The translations under genes were made by a program, and so were the position numbers. The notes beneath the pieces were generated by a model. It saw only the letters and a list, made by a program, of their open reading frames with translations. It did not search any database and had not been told where the DNA came from. This document shows, piece by piece, positions 1-9,775 of a stretch of DNA of 64,000 bases; within the stretch, counting starts at the first letter, position 1; every line of letters starts with the position of its first letter. The stretch spans positions 15,996,001-16,060,000 of the forward strand of contig WOAB01000056.1 of assembly GCA_027886185.1 (NCBI GenBank). The letters are read 5' to 3'. The stretch comes from Rheum nobile (taxonomy: Eukaryota; Streptophyta; Magnoliopsida; Caryophyllales; Polygonaceae).

Positions 1-52
1 CCGCTGCCACCGCTCCGACTGCCGCTGCCACCGCTCCGACTGCCGCTGCCAC
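1..52. repeat. 21-bp GC-rich tandem repeat
   Basis: Two and a half copies of a 21-bp unit built on CCGCTGCCACCGCTCCGACT. In the minus frame it adds 7 residues (Ala/Val/Gly) per unit, so copy-number change keeps the PMD exon in frame. Confidence 0.9.
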
Positions 53-391
53 ATAGAGGGTGTTTTCCGGCCCCACCTCGACCCGCCCCTCACCCGCCGC
101 GTCTCCACCCACTGTCGCCTCCACCGACCCGAGCCCGGCCTCAAATGTCTCCAGCGGGGACTCCTCCAGTCGAGCCTCCTCCGGCCTAGCTTCCTCTGTC
201 TCGGCCTCCATCGATCGGCCTTCGCTGATAGCATCGGCCTCGGCCTCCAAGATATTATCCTCCACCGTTCCGGCATCCACCACCACCGTCTCGGCCTCCA
301 TCGATCTACCTAGCCCGTCCACCGCCCCGGCCGCCACAGATCTCGCCTCCTCCTCCGTGCTCGAAGTTGCCATTTCTGTCGCCGCTGTCAT
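1..391 (-). pseudogene. First exon of a PMD gene of MULE A, cut by window edge
   Basis: An open frame reads leftward from ATG codons at 391 and 373 (in frame with each other) and leaves the window without a stop. The product is rich in Ala, Glu, Gly and Val. Its last visible part, with GPENTL followed by Ala/Val/Gly repeats, aligns with the end of the first PMD exon of MULE B (13839-13312), which has GSENALEVAAAVG at the same place. I infer the same gene type: an acidic N-terminal exon followed off-window by an intron and the plant mobile domain. The opposite-strand frame over this stretch is a shadow. Function of the exon is unknown. Marked partial because both the rest of the gene and the other end of the element lie outside. 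Confidence 0.55.
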
Positions 392-419
392 TCACGCTTT
401 AAGGTTTGCAGAATGTGAA

Positions 420-680
420 AGTGAAAGGAAGGGGACGAAAAACGCCGTTATGTCGTTTTCAAACGCCACAGCGTAGCGTTTAATATCTCAAATTTTAAAT
501 TCGATTTTTTTTAAGATCGCAAAATTTATTTTAAAAAATCTAAACGCCACAACATTGCCTTTTTTTTAAAAAAAAATCGAACCGGTTTACTTTTTAAATT
601 TATAAAGCTTAAACGCCATGTTATAGCGTTTAAGCTTTTTTTTAAACGCAACATCGTCGCGTTTAAGAGTGGTGCGAAAA
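420..680. promoter_or_regulatory. Hyphenated palindromes in front of the MULE A PMD gene, probable TIR region
   Basis: Several imperfect palindromes with arms AAACGC/GCGTTT lie just upstream of the minus-strand PMD start: 438-483 (two), 541-562, 605-639 and 643-666. The clearest, at 605-639, has 13-bp arms reading AAAGCTTAAACGC. They are separated by runs of A or T. The position, between a PMD gene start and the element edge, matches MULE B (13900-14190) and MULE C (49400-49535). The exact right end of MULE A, between about 690 and 820, was not resolved because the partner end is outside the window. Confidence 0.5.
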
Positions 681-825
681 CAAAAAAAAGCGATGCAAAC
701 AAGAGCCCCGCAAAAAGATTGCAAGACAAATGCAAAACAATTTTATATAAGATCGAACTAACTCTAATGTCATGGAACACAACATAGTGTGCATATCAAT
801 ATAAACATGAAATTCTACTTACTCT

Positions 826-1217
826 TTAGGTAGCCATTTCCCGGCTTCTTTGTTTTTTTTGTGGGTAATCATCTAAAATCTCATCATCACTATCTTCCAC
901 CTTGACTACCATGGGTTTGCTCTTCCTGGACCTCCCATTACATGTATTTACAAAGCTGACAGGATATGCAATCTCTAAAGTACTGCAATCAAATATTACG
1001 ACATCGAAATGAGATCCGCCTTTATATCTGAAGGTTAAGAAATATCCACATTTGATCGAGTACTTAACAACAAAGTCTGCCCAACCTTTGTCTAGCCAAG
1101 CTCGGCCATCACACCTCTTCACCTCCATTTTTGATTTTTCACCTGTTGACACTTTGAGACTAGCGTAGTTGGGCAAGTGTTTACCATGCTCCATAACATT
1201 TTTTTTTGAAAGTTCCT
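826..1217 (-). pseudogene. B3 DNA-binding domain exon (REM-like), gene fragment
   Basis: The frame encodes most of a B3 domain of the REM type. Visible are HGKHLPNYASLKV, then GRAWLDKGWADFVVKYSI, GYFLTFRYKGGSHFDVVIFD and EIAYP, followed by an acidic and basic tail ending in a stop at 826. B3 domains of this family bind DNA in the nucleus. Just upstream of the first ATG (1194) a pyrimidine-rich run and TTCTAG at about 1218 form a good 3' splice site, so the exon starts near 1217, six or more codons before that ATG. No 5' exon can be found: the DNA on that side is AT-rich repeat, and the MULE A edge lies on the other side. It is therefore a captured or stranded gene fragment. Expression is unknown. 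Confidence 0.75.
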
Positions 1218-1229
1218 AGAACAAAAAAA

Positions 1230-2157
1230 ATGAACAAGTAGGCTCTGTTTGTTAGATATAATACAGACATTCTCACACGTTAATAATCTAAGTCTCTCAC
1301 ATAAGTAGGCTCTTGTTATGATAGATTCTTCTCACAGATAAGATCTTCTAGAAAATTATATATTAGATATAAGGATAGGATTATCTCGAAAATGATAATA
1401 TCCTTATTGTAAAAAATGATAGGCTCTTTCTTTGATGATATAGTTTACAAATTTTATCTAGTTGCTTGTAAAAGTAGACTCTTGTTATGATAGATTCTTC
1501 ACGCTATGATAAGATCTTCTAGTAATAACATCTAAATAATAACGTCAGTCTCTCACATAAGTGATAAGATCCTCACGTAAATGATAATTTTAAACTTCAT
1601 ATGACAATGTCATACCTAAATGATAGTATCCAGCTAGCGCTTTATGAAAACGAGCGTCGTATATTCGTACGGGTATTATCTCTCTATACGATCTTCTATC
1701 AAGTGATAGCTACCGAACAAAATGTGACAATCTCTTACATAAATGATAGCATCCACCTAACATACGTTTACATAGTATATCATAGCCTCTTGTTTAATTT
1801 AGTTACTTGTACAAGTAGGCTTTTGTTATGATAGATTCTTTACTCTATAGAATCTTCTATAAACTGATAAGTTCGTTAGAGCAATGACAGACTCGCTCTT
1901 AAATGATAAGATCCTCCAGGAAAAGATAGTTTCCATATTGTGAAAAATGATAGGCTCTTGCCTTGATGATATATTTACTTTTCTTTAGTTAGTTTCCATA
2001 TTGTGAAAAATGATAGGCTCTTGCCTTGATGATATATTTACTTTTCTTTAGTTACTTGTAAAAGTAGGCTCTTGTTATGATAGGTTCTTCTCGCTGATAA
2101 AATCTTTTAGAAAATGATAAAATAGACATATAATACTGACAATCTCACACGTTAAGG
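1230..2157. repeat. AT-rich degenerate tandem repeats with ATGATA motifs
   Basis: The phrases GTAGGCTCTTGTTATGATAG and GATAAGATCTTCTAG recur at irregular spacings of roughly 200-350 bp. The tract stops at the left end of MULE B and related sequence resumes just after its right end (14240-14440), so MULE B inserted into it. No gene is seen here. The short ORF at 1601-1831 looks accidental. Confidence 0.7.
1928..2053. repeat. Exact 63-bp tandem duplication
   Basis: Two back-to-back copies of a 63-bp unit starting AGTTTCCATATTGTG, at 1928-1990 and 1991-2053, with no visible mismatch. Confidence 0.9.
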
Positions 2158-2166
2158 ATAGAATTA
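2158..2166. repeat. Left target-site duplication of MULE B
   Basis: ATAGAATTA, matched by GTAGAATTA at 14231-14239 directly after the element. Confidence 0.75.
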
Positions 2167-2169
2167 GGG

Positions 2170-2280
2170 TTTGGACGCAACGTGGTTGCGCCCAAAAAAT
2201 TGATGGAAAAATAACAATTTCTTGGGCGCAACCTGGATGCGCCAAAGAAGTTACCGTTTTACAACGGTAACTTTTTGGCA
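2170..2280. promoter_or_regulatory. Left end palindromes in front of the MULE B transposase
   Basis: Three inverted repeats: GACGCAACGTGGTTGCGCCC (2174-2193), GGGCGCAACCTGGATGCGCC (2223-2242), and AGTTACCGTT with its complement AACGGTAACT around a TTAC spacer (about 2250-2273). They lie between the element end and the first transposase exon, where MURA-type transposases usually bind and where the promoter lies in MuDR. The third motif recurs in part before the GRF gene (about 7575-7595). Confidence 0.5.
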
Positions 2281-2376
2281 TTGATCCATTTTGTTGTTAT
2301 ATATATGCAACTATTTCGTCCATTTTGGCATTAATCCATTTGAGATAATGTCTTTGTCAAAGGGTGGATGATGCAC

Positions 2377-3290
2377 TCGGTCCATTTGAGCACTTAGATG
2401 ATGTACCCGGTCTTGATTTGATTCATGACGATAATTTACGGGTACGTATATATTTATTCCGAAGTTTATTTCAAATTTAGTAATTTAAAGTAGTTTGTTG
2501 TAGTTTAGAACTTTGATTAAAATATTCATACGATGAATAGATGTTTTAGGTTAGCATCATGATTTTTGTATTTTTTGTATTCTATTATACAGTTGTGAAA
2601 TAATTTTCTGAAAGTTTATGTGCGAAATAATATATTCGTGGTAAGAAACCCCCTTAGAAAAACCCCTAATTTATAATTTATTTGTGTCCCATAAATAGGA
2701 CGACTCTAGTGATAGCGAATATTCGCCAGTGGATTATTCTGCTCATTTTACTACGGATGAAGAATGGAGTGATAGAGATAGTATGATCAGGTGGGCTAAG
2801 AACGTAGGTTTGGAGTTGCATATGGTGATTGTAATAAGTAAATCATGGCCTAACCGAAAGGTCATATTGTCGTGTGAGAAGTCCGGGCCATATAGAGCGG
2901 CGAAGAAGAAGAAGGCTGAGGTTCCCGAGGGAACCCCTAAACGGAGATACAATGCGAGGACAAAGAAGAGCGAGTGTCCGTTTCAGTTGCATGGGGTGGT
3001 TGTGAAAGGAGATTGGCTCAAATATGACCGTTGGAGATTATCCGTCGCTTGTGGATCGCATGACCATGAGCTTTCTAGTAGTTTGATCGGTCATACATTT
3101 GCCGGCAGGCTTTCGCAGGAACAACGAGAGCGCGTGAATGTTTTGTCAGCCTCCGGAATAAAGCCGAAGGCTATTATGAGTCTATTTCTACACGAGTATC
3201 CCAAATGTTTGACATCAAGGAACCAACTCTACAATTAGAAGTGTCGGGAGAGGCTGAACAGAGATCGTAACCGGGCCGCCTTCGGTGAAG
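2377..3290 (+). pseudogene. MULE B transposase, N-terminal DNA-binding part, core deleted
   Basis: An acidic exon ending at a GTACGT donor (2442) is followed by an intron to an AG at 2698. Exon 2 then encodes DDSSDSEYSPVDYSAH and a FAR1/MULE N-terminal zinc-binding domain, with CEKSGPYR, KKSECPFQLHG and ACGSHDHELSS supplying the Cys and His ligands. After NQLYN there is a stop at 3236-3238. Only about 50 bp later the sequence is already the C-terminal SWIM-like region. By comparison with MULE C, at least 1.2 kb holding the three catalytic acidic residues is missing. The first ATG of the gene is unclear, and 2729 is only the first ATG within exon 2. It cannot encode an active transposase. Confidence 0.75.
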
Positions 3291-4655
3291 ACATTTTTCA
3301 GGCGCATTCTTTATAAGGTCTCGGAAAAGTGCTTAAGAATATTATACACTTCAGTTGTTAGGGCCATGCAAGGAAAAATTCCCGAGGAAGAATGCCGTGA
3401 TGTGTTTTGGAGAGCCACCATAGGCCTGCCTTGCCCACACACAATCAAGGAATATGTAAAGGCCGGTTTCCCATTGAGGCCAAGTGAAATCCACATTTAT
3501 TGGAAGCAAATCAAGTGGGAAGGGGTTGGGCATGCTGAGCTCGCACAGAATGAGGACGTCTTTATTTCAGAAGAAGATGTCATCTTAGGTTCCATGTTTG
3601 GAGATTGGAGCAATGAAGAATTGGCCCCAGAGCTAAAGACCGACTTTTCACGCCAGTACAAAGCTTTCCATGAGCCGAGATCGTGTACCGCAGAAGAGCC
3701 CTCGGCCGCTTAGACCAAGAAGGGTAGACCTAAAGAGAAGAAGAACGATACCAAGAGGGACCCTAGTTGGTATGAGCACATGGCGGAAGAAAAAAGGAAG
3801 AAGGACGAGGAAAAGAAGAAGAAGGACGAGGAAAAGAAGAAGAAGGACGAGGAAAAGAAGAAGAAGGACGAGGACCGGAAGGATTCGTTCGTGGGATCTA
3901 AAGGACGTCCTCCGAGTGGTAAGCGGCGCAGCGGAGTTTCACCTGGCAAGGAAAGCACCAGTAGAGCACCTCAGGGCGACATGGACGTTATTTACCTCGA
4001 CTTCAACTGGGGCCGAGATAATATTGATTCGTTTATGTTCGCCTACATTGGAGGAGTACAGAACATAATGGGCGATGGTCATTGTGGGTACCGTTCGCTT
4101 GTTGTACTATTAGGGCATGGCGAAGACGTTTATCGGTACGTCCGATGGGGGCTTTCCAAGGAGCTACAACAATGCCGAGCGTTGTACACCCCGACTTGTA
4201 ATGTCACCCCTATATCGGACCTCATCAGGTTTGTGAATTTTACCGGGGTGTGCACGACGGATCACTGGATGGAAGTTCCTATGGTCGGCTTGGTATTTGC
4301 CACACGATACCAGGTGGCTCTTGTTGTGCTATCATATGCTGGACCTCACACATGCCTCCCAAAGTGGGCTCCCCCAGGTGCACAACCTCCCACTAGGGTG
4401 CATGCGATAGCCCTTGTAGGCAACCATGACCATTTTATACCGGTAAGCATTTTCACATTCGATCATCATTAACCTTTATTTCTTTCTATAATGTATTCTA
4501 ACCCTTGAATTTGTAAAGGTTTGGCTAGTTGATGACCTTTTTCCGATTCCACCCCCGCCCGGAGTTTGGACCCGATGGAAAGATGCAAGCGTTGAAGGAT
4601 GGGAGCAACCATTTCAGGCTAGGATGCAAGATTACCTTATCCAAAGGAGCATGTC
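3264..4655 (+). pseudogene. MULE B transposase C-terminus fused to OTU protease domain, copy 1
   Basis: In order: a SWIM-like zinc-finger remnant with ECRDVFWRATIGLPCPHTI (C, C and H ligands), a segment with FISEEDVILGSMFGDWSNEE, a stop (TAG near 3711), a Lys/Glu/Asp tract of four KKKKDEE heptads likely to form a charged helix, then an OTU cysteine-protease domain. The OTU has GDGHCGYRSL with the catalytic Cys and, 100 residues on, NHDHFIPV with the catalytic His. A 76-bp intron (4443-4518, GTAAGC to AAAG) precedes a last exon with GVWTRWKDASVEGW. OTU enzymes cleave ubiquitin or ubiquitin-like chains. Here the domain is continuous with a transposase, as in MULE C. The copy ends at a tandem-duplication junction near 4650. 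Confidence 0.75.
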
Positions 4656-5888
4656 GTGATGTGTTTTGGAGAGCCACCCTAGGCCTGCCTTGCCCACACA
4701 CGATCAAGGAATATGTAAAGGCTGGTTTCCCGTTGAGGCCAAGTGAAATCCATATTTATTGGAAGCAAATCAAGTGGGAAGGGGTTGGGCATGCTGAGCT
4801 CGCACAGAATGAGGACGTCTTTATCTCAGAAGAAGATGTCATCTTAGGTTCCATGTTTGGAGATTGGAGCAATGAAGAATTGGCCCCAGAGCTAAAGACC
4901 GACTTTGCACGCCAGTACAAAGCTTTCCATGAGCCGAGATCGTGTACCGCAGAAGAGCCCTCGGCCGTTTCGACCAAGAAGGGTAAACCTAAAGAGAAGA
5001 AGAACGATACCAAGAGGGACCCTAGTTGGTATGAGCACATGGCGGAAGAAAAAAGGAAGAAGGACGAGGAAAAGAAGAAGAAGGACGAGGAAAAGAAGAA
5101 GGCCGAGGATCGGAAGGATTCGTTCGTGGGATCTAAATGACGTCCTCCGAGCGGTAAGCGGCACAGCGGAGTTTCACCTGGCAAGGAAAGCACCAGTAGA
5201 GCACCTCAGGGCGACATGGACGTTATTTACCTCGGCTTTAACTGGGGCCGAGATAATATTGATTCGTTTATGTTTGCCTACATTGGAGGAGTACAGAACA
5301 TAATGGGCGATGGTCATTGTGGGTACCGTTCGCTTGTTGTACTATTAGGGCATGGCGAAGACGCTTATCGGTACGTCCGATGGGAGCTTTCCAAGGAGCT
5401 ACAACAATGCCGAGCGTTGTACACCCCGACTTGTAATGTCACCCCTATATCGGACCTCATCAGGTTTGTGAATTTTACCGGGGTGTGCACGACGGATCAC
5501 TAGATGGAAGTTCCTATGGTCGGCTTGGTATTTGCCACACGATACTAGGTGGCTCTTGTTGTGCTATCATATGTTGGACCTCACACATGCCTCCCAATGT
5601 GGGCTCCCCCAGGTGCACAACCTCCCACTAAGGTGCATGCGATAGCCCTTGTAGGCAACCATGGCCATTTTATACCGGTAAACATTTTCACATTCGATCA
5701 TCATTAACCTTTATTTCTTTCTATAATGTATTCTAACCCTTGAATTTGTAAAGGTTTGGCTAGTTGATGACCTTTTTCCGATTCCACCCCCGCCCGGAGT
5801 TTGGACCCGATGGAAAGATGCAAGCGTTGAAGGATGGGAGCAACCATTTCAGGCTAGGATGCAAGATTACCTTATCCAAAGGAGCATG
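4650..5888 (+). pseudogene. Transposase C-terminus and OTU domain, tandem copy 2
   Basis: This is a 1.26-kb tandem copy of the preceding segment, starting inside the SWIM-like finger at GTCGTGATGTG. It reads through the position of the TAG at 3711 as a serine codon (EEPSAVSTKKG), so here finger and heptad region are in one frame. It then has its own stops: TGA near 5138 after DSFVGSK, TAG at 5501 after TTDH, and TAG near 5546 after ATRY. The heptad tract is shorter than in copy 1. The OTU Cys motif GDGHCGYRS is kept. The catalytic His region is altered from NHDHF to NHGHF (near 5661). The same intron position follows at about 5680. Confidence 0.7.
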
Positions 5889-6619
5889 GGTGGTAACGGT
5901 CCCATATTTCTTTAGTCCTAGGACTTAGGATATCCAAATGTTGGATCGGGATGGAGTTGGATATGTTTAGTCGATGTAAATCCACTCCTTTTCGAAATTG
6001 TAAAGTGAAATTTTCAAATTTTCAAATGTAAAGTGAAATTTTTGAGGATGGATGACAACACAAAACTTCAACGATTGGGATTCCTGGACTAAAGAAATAT
6101 TTTACCCTATCCTATTTATTATGAGACCCAAAACCCAAAACCCTAAACCTTGATAAATGGATCATAGTCACCCTAAACCCTAAATTAACCCCCTCACAAC
6201 CAGTTGGGCGCAACGGCGTTGCGCCCAGAATGCTGGACGAGACGCCGTTGTACCCAACTGGTTGTGAGAGGGTTTAGGGTAGGGTTTTTTGGGGTTTAGG
6301 ATTTGGGGTTTTAGTGGCTAGGGTCCATTCATCAGGGTTCAATGTGTGGAGTCATTAAATTTTTTAGGGATAAAATATCTTGAATATGTAAATATTGGCC
6401 CGATATTTTGTAGTTTTTTTCGTAACCCTAAATGTACTTCTGAAGCTCTTCTACTGAAGGACCATCAGAGAAACTCAAATAATCTCAAACAAATTTGGAC
6501 ATGTCAAACCTAAACAGTCATTCATTAGTGTTTAAGGTTTGAAGTCATTTTCCTCAACGTATAGAATAAGCAAGGGGAATTCGCCAAATACTACATACGT
6601 ATTCTTAAGAAAATAAGAA

Positions 6620-6664
6620 AATGAGATACTGCACTTGATCTTAGCCAAAAGCCGAGAAAGGTAT
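6620..6664 (-). ncRNA. U2 snRNA 5'-end fragment with upstream TATA
   Basis: Read on the minus strand from 6664, the sequence starts ATACCTTTCTCGGC and runs through TTTTGGCTAAGATCAAGTG to AGTATCT. That is the 5' end of plant U2 snRNA, including the region that pairs with U6. After about 40 bases similarity fades, and the branch-site-pairing, Sm-site and 3' stem parts are absent. TATATA at 6694-6699 lies about 30-35 bases upstream, the normal spacing in plant U-snRNA genes. No convincing upstream sequence element (RTCCCACATCG) was found. It is a captured fragment, not a working U2 gene. Confidence 0.75.
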
Positions 6665-7544
6665 GATTTATCCCATTTTCAATTGATCAGTCTATATATG
6701 TTCTCAACCCTATGTACTATGAGACCCAAAACCCTAAAATTAACACCCTCTAGTTGGGCGCAACGGCGTTGCGCCCAGAATTCTGGATGCAACATCGTTG
6801 CGCCCAACCGGTTGTGAGAGGGTTTAGGGTAGGGTTTTTTTAGGATTTAGGGTTTGGGGTTAAGGGTTTAGGTCATTACAGTATAAAGTTTAAGGCAATA
6901 TGATTTAATTTCAAAAACAAGCTCTCAATATGAACATATGGACATAATATTTTGCAACGCATTCAGGTTGATATTTCTCAATGCAAGAATCAAACCCTAT
7001 GAGCTCAATCGCCTAAAAGTTGTTAACTGAAAATCATTCATCTTTATTATTTTAACCCCTCTCCTCCGTAGTTTTATCATACCCTATGTCATATGAGACC
7101 CTAAACCCTAAATTAACCCCCTCATAACCAGTTGGGCACAACGGCGTTGCGCCCAGAATTTTGGACGCAACGTCGTTGCACCCAACCGGTTGTGAGAGGG
7201 TTTAGGGTAGGGTTTTTTAGGGTATAGGGTTTGAGATTTAGGATGACTATGGTCCATTCATCAAGGTTCAAGGTTTGGGACCATTAAATTTGTTTCGAAA
7301 AACAAACCTTCAGGAACATTATATGGCCCCGATATTTTGGAGTTTAGAGTTGGAGGCGAGGATAAGCAGATTGGAGGATATAGTGTATGCACATATAAAA
7401 GCACTAGAAGCATTCATCTTTATTATTTAAACTCTTTCCCACAACCCCTCTTCTCCGTAGTTTTACCATACCCTATGTCTTATGAGACCCTAGCCCTCAA
7501 CCCTAAACCCCAAATCCTCCTAAACCCTGAAATTAACCCCATCT

Positions 7545-7600
7545 AGTTTAATTATGGGCGCGACGCCGTTGTGCCTAAAAAGTTACCATTGTAAAAAGGC
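7545..7600. promoter_or_regulatory. Palindrome and AGTTACC box before the GRF gene
   Basis: GGGCGCGACGCCGTTGTGCC (near 7554) is followed within a few bases by AAAGTTACCATTGTAAAAAG. The same two elements in the same order stand before the transposase (2223-2275). The GRF start codon is about 70 bp downstream. Confidence 0.45.
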
Positions 7601-7649
7601 TATATTAATGGATTTATGGTATTTGTAGTAAACCAAACACTACAACAAA

Positions 7650-7909
7650 TAATGACATCTTCATCCAAATCATCAACAAACCCAGATAGGCTATGCTATT
7701 GTAATTTGAAAGCCATTGTCCGAACTTGGGATTTGCAGTGGAACTACGGAAGAAGGTATTGGGGATGCCCAGAAGTGGGGTGTCGTTTCAGGGAGTGAAT
7801 TGATCCAATGTACGAGGACAGGGCACACGCGGTTATTCGACAACAATGGCAGGAAAAACAAGATCTTATTAAGGAAAATCAAGATCTTGATAACATCCGT
7901 AGGTGATTA
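7650..7909 (+). pseudogene. GRF zinc-finger protein of MULE B, copy 1 (one stop)
   Basis: From ATG 7650 the frame reads a Ser-rich start, then LCYCNLKAIVRTWDL, GRRYWGCPEVGCRFRE, a TGA in place of the expected Trp codon (near 7797), and IDPMYEDRAHAVIRQQW followed by a Gln/Glu/Asp-rich helical tail ending at TGA near 7908. The pattern CxC, RRYxxC, CxFxxW fits the GRF zinc finger. The length of about 85 residues with a short coiled tail matches the GRF gene of MULE C. GRF fingers bind single-stranded nucleic acid in other proteins, and the role here is unknown. One base change separates it from an open frame. Confidence 0.7.
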
Positions 7910-8040
7910 AGATCATATCTTTTGTGTAATGTTGTTTATGTACTATCAACCTTTGTAGGGAACAAGCAAATTTAGCAAACCAGAGATATCATATGAAGCG
8001 AACATTTACCAGATACTACCCTAATTTCTCCAGACGCTAA

Positions 8041-8254
8041 AGCAGTGTGATATATTTTCTCTAATTTTTTTATGATCAATTTGTATTCTTTTCTGTATTG
8101 TGTGCTAAATGTCGTTGTAGTCAACCAGCATAATGAACAATTTGTATTCTTGCCTATGCGTTGAAAAGTAAACGCGTATATATACACAAAATGTCAGTAC
8201 ACAATCCATACTGTCAATACAAAATCCAATCCAAAACATAAATACAAATACATA
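8041..8254. other. Short AT-rich non-coding gap inside MULE B
   Basis: AT-rich sequence between the GRF gene and the stranded end of the PMD gene. It contains a repeated phrase (CAATTTGTATTCTT at about 8078 and 8140). I see no gene in it. Confidence 0.5.
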
Positions 8255-8263
8255 ATGTCAGTA

Positions 8264-8370
8264 GCTATATATCGTCATCGCTCGACTCAACCGCGGCCCT
8301 GGAAGACTCTCCCCTCTCATATATAGACGGGACACGCCCCGCTCGGGAAATCAGGGGTGATATGGAGCAG
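8264..8370 (-). pseudogene. C-terminal tail of the MULE B PMD gene, stranded
   Basis: On the minus strand the frame reads PLISRAGRVPSIYERGESS, then an acidic SSDDDI and a stop. This resembles the last exon of the PMD gene of MULE C (44697-44920), which ends with PRASHIF, EPGEGSGS and a stop. It is separated from the rest of its gene (11932-13839) by the 3.6-kb duplicated block, which shows that the duplication landed inside the PMD gene. Confidence 0.5.
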
Positions 8371-8391
8371 AGTGCTTTTAAGGCGCCCACA

Positions 8392-9775
8392 GAGATCGTA
8401 ACCGGGCCGCCTTCGGTGAAGACATTTTTCAGGCGCATTCTTTATAAGGTCTCGGAAAAGTGCTTAAGAATATTATACACTTCAGTTTTTAGGGCCATGC
8501 AAGGAAAAATTCCCGATGAAGAATGTCGTGATGTGTTTTGGAGAGCCACCATAGGCCTGCCTTGCCCACACACAATCAAGGAATATGTAAAGGCCGGTTT
8601 CCCATTGAGGCCAAGTGAAATCCACATTTATTGGAAGCAAATCAAGTGGGAAGGGGTTGGGCATGCTGAGCTCGCACAGAATGAGGACGTCTTTATTTCA
8701 GAAGAAGATGTCATCTTAGGTTCCATGTTTGGAGATTGGAGCAATGAAGAATTGGCCCCAGAGCTAAAGACCGACTTTTCACGCCAGTACAAAGCTTTCC
8801 ATGAGCCGAGATCGTGTACCGCAGAAGAGCCCTCGGCCGCTTAGACCAAGAAGGGTAGACCTAAAGAGAAGAAGAACGATACCAAGAGGGACCCTAGTTG
8901 GTATGAGCACATGGCGGAAGAAAAAAGGAAGAAGGACGAGGAAAAGAAGAAGAAGGACGAGGAAAAGAAGAAGAAGGCCGAGGACCGGAAGGATTCGTTC
9001 GTGGGATCTAAAGGACGTCCTCCGAGTGGTAAGCGGCGCAGCGGAGTTTCACCTGGCAAGGAAAGCACCAGTAGAGCACCTCATGGCGACATGGACGTTA
9101 TTTACCTCGACTTCAACTGGGGCCGAGATAATATTGATTCGTTTATGTTCGCCTACATTGGAGGAGTACAGAACATAATGGGCGATGGTCATTGTGGGTA
9201 CCGTTCGCTTGTTGTACTATTAGGGCATGGCGAAGACGCTTATCGGTACGTCCGATGGGAGCTTTCCAAGGAGCTACAACAATGCCGAGCGTTGTACACC
9301 CCGACTTGTAATGTCACCCCTATATCGGACCTCATCAGGTTTGTGAATTTTACCGGGGTGTGCACGACGGATCACTGGATGGAAGTTCCTATGGTCGGCT
9401 TGGTATTTGCCACACGATACTAGGTGGCTCTTGTTGTGCTATCATATGCTGGACCTCACACATGCCTCCCAAAGTGGGCTCCCCCAGGTGCACAACCTCC
9501 CACTAGGGTGCATGCGATAGCCCTTGTAGGCAACCATGACCATTTTATACCGGTAAGCATTTTCACATTCGATCATCATTAACCTTTATTTCTTTCTATA
9601 ATGTATTCTAACCCTTGAATTTGTAAAGGTTTGGCTAGTTGATGACCTTTTTCCGATTCCACCCCCGCCCGGAGTTTGGACCCGATGGAAAGATGCAAGC
9701 GTTGAAGGATGGGAGGAACCATTTCAGGCTAGGATGCAAGATTACCTTATCCAAAGGAGCATGGGTGGTAACGGT
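8392..9775 (+). pseudogene. Transposase C-terminus and OTU domain, copy 3
   Basis: A third copy of the 3264-4655 segment, 5,131 bp downstream of copy 1. It shares with copy 1 the TAG after EEPSAA (8842) and with copy 2 the TAG after ATRY (9421). It thus combines stops seen separately in the other two, which helps order the duplications. An ATG at 8362 gives an open frame of 160 codons into it. The heptad tract has two KKKKDEE units and an AED ending. The OTU Cys motif GDGHCGYRS is kept, and the intron begins at about 9554 as in copy 1. Confidence 0.7.

Larger units (their letters stand above)
5889..7640. repeat. Non-coding array of foldback units with CCCTAAA-like arms
   Basis: There is no coding sequence. 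Imperfect foldback units lie at about 6110-6345, 6715-6870, 7085-7290 and, partly, 7480-7590. Each has a left arm rich in CCCTAAACCCTAAA, a central palindrome of the type GGCGCAACGGCGTTGCGCC, and a right arm rich in GGGTTTAGGGTAGGG. The best unit (6110-6345) could fold into a hairpin with arms near 110 nt. The CCCTAAA stretches resemble telomere repeats, but they are degenerate and change strand at each hairpin, so this is not a telomere. The block is repeated 3,864 bp downstream. Confidence 0.7.

Noticed and set aside
3710..3958. Minus-strand Ser/Phe-rich ORFs over the OTU copies
   Set aside because: They are shadows of the Lys/Glu heptad repeat on the other strand, as are the Arg-rich plus frames (3670-4068, 4905-5303, 8801-9178).
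6620..6664. Functional U2 snRNA gene
   Set aside because: Only the first 40 or so bases are present, with no Sm site or 3' stem.
6635..6817. 60-codon ORF over the U2 fragment as a gene
   Set aside because: It is a chance frame across the antisense of U2 and a palindrome, with no protein similarity.
6120..7250. CCCTAAA/GGGTTTA stretches as an interstitial telomere
   Set aside because: The repeats are short, degenerate and reverse strand within each hairpin unit, so they are arms of foldback units and not telomeric DNA.
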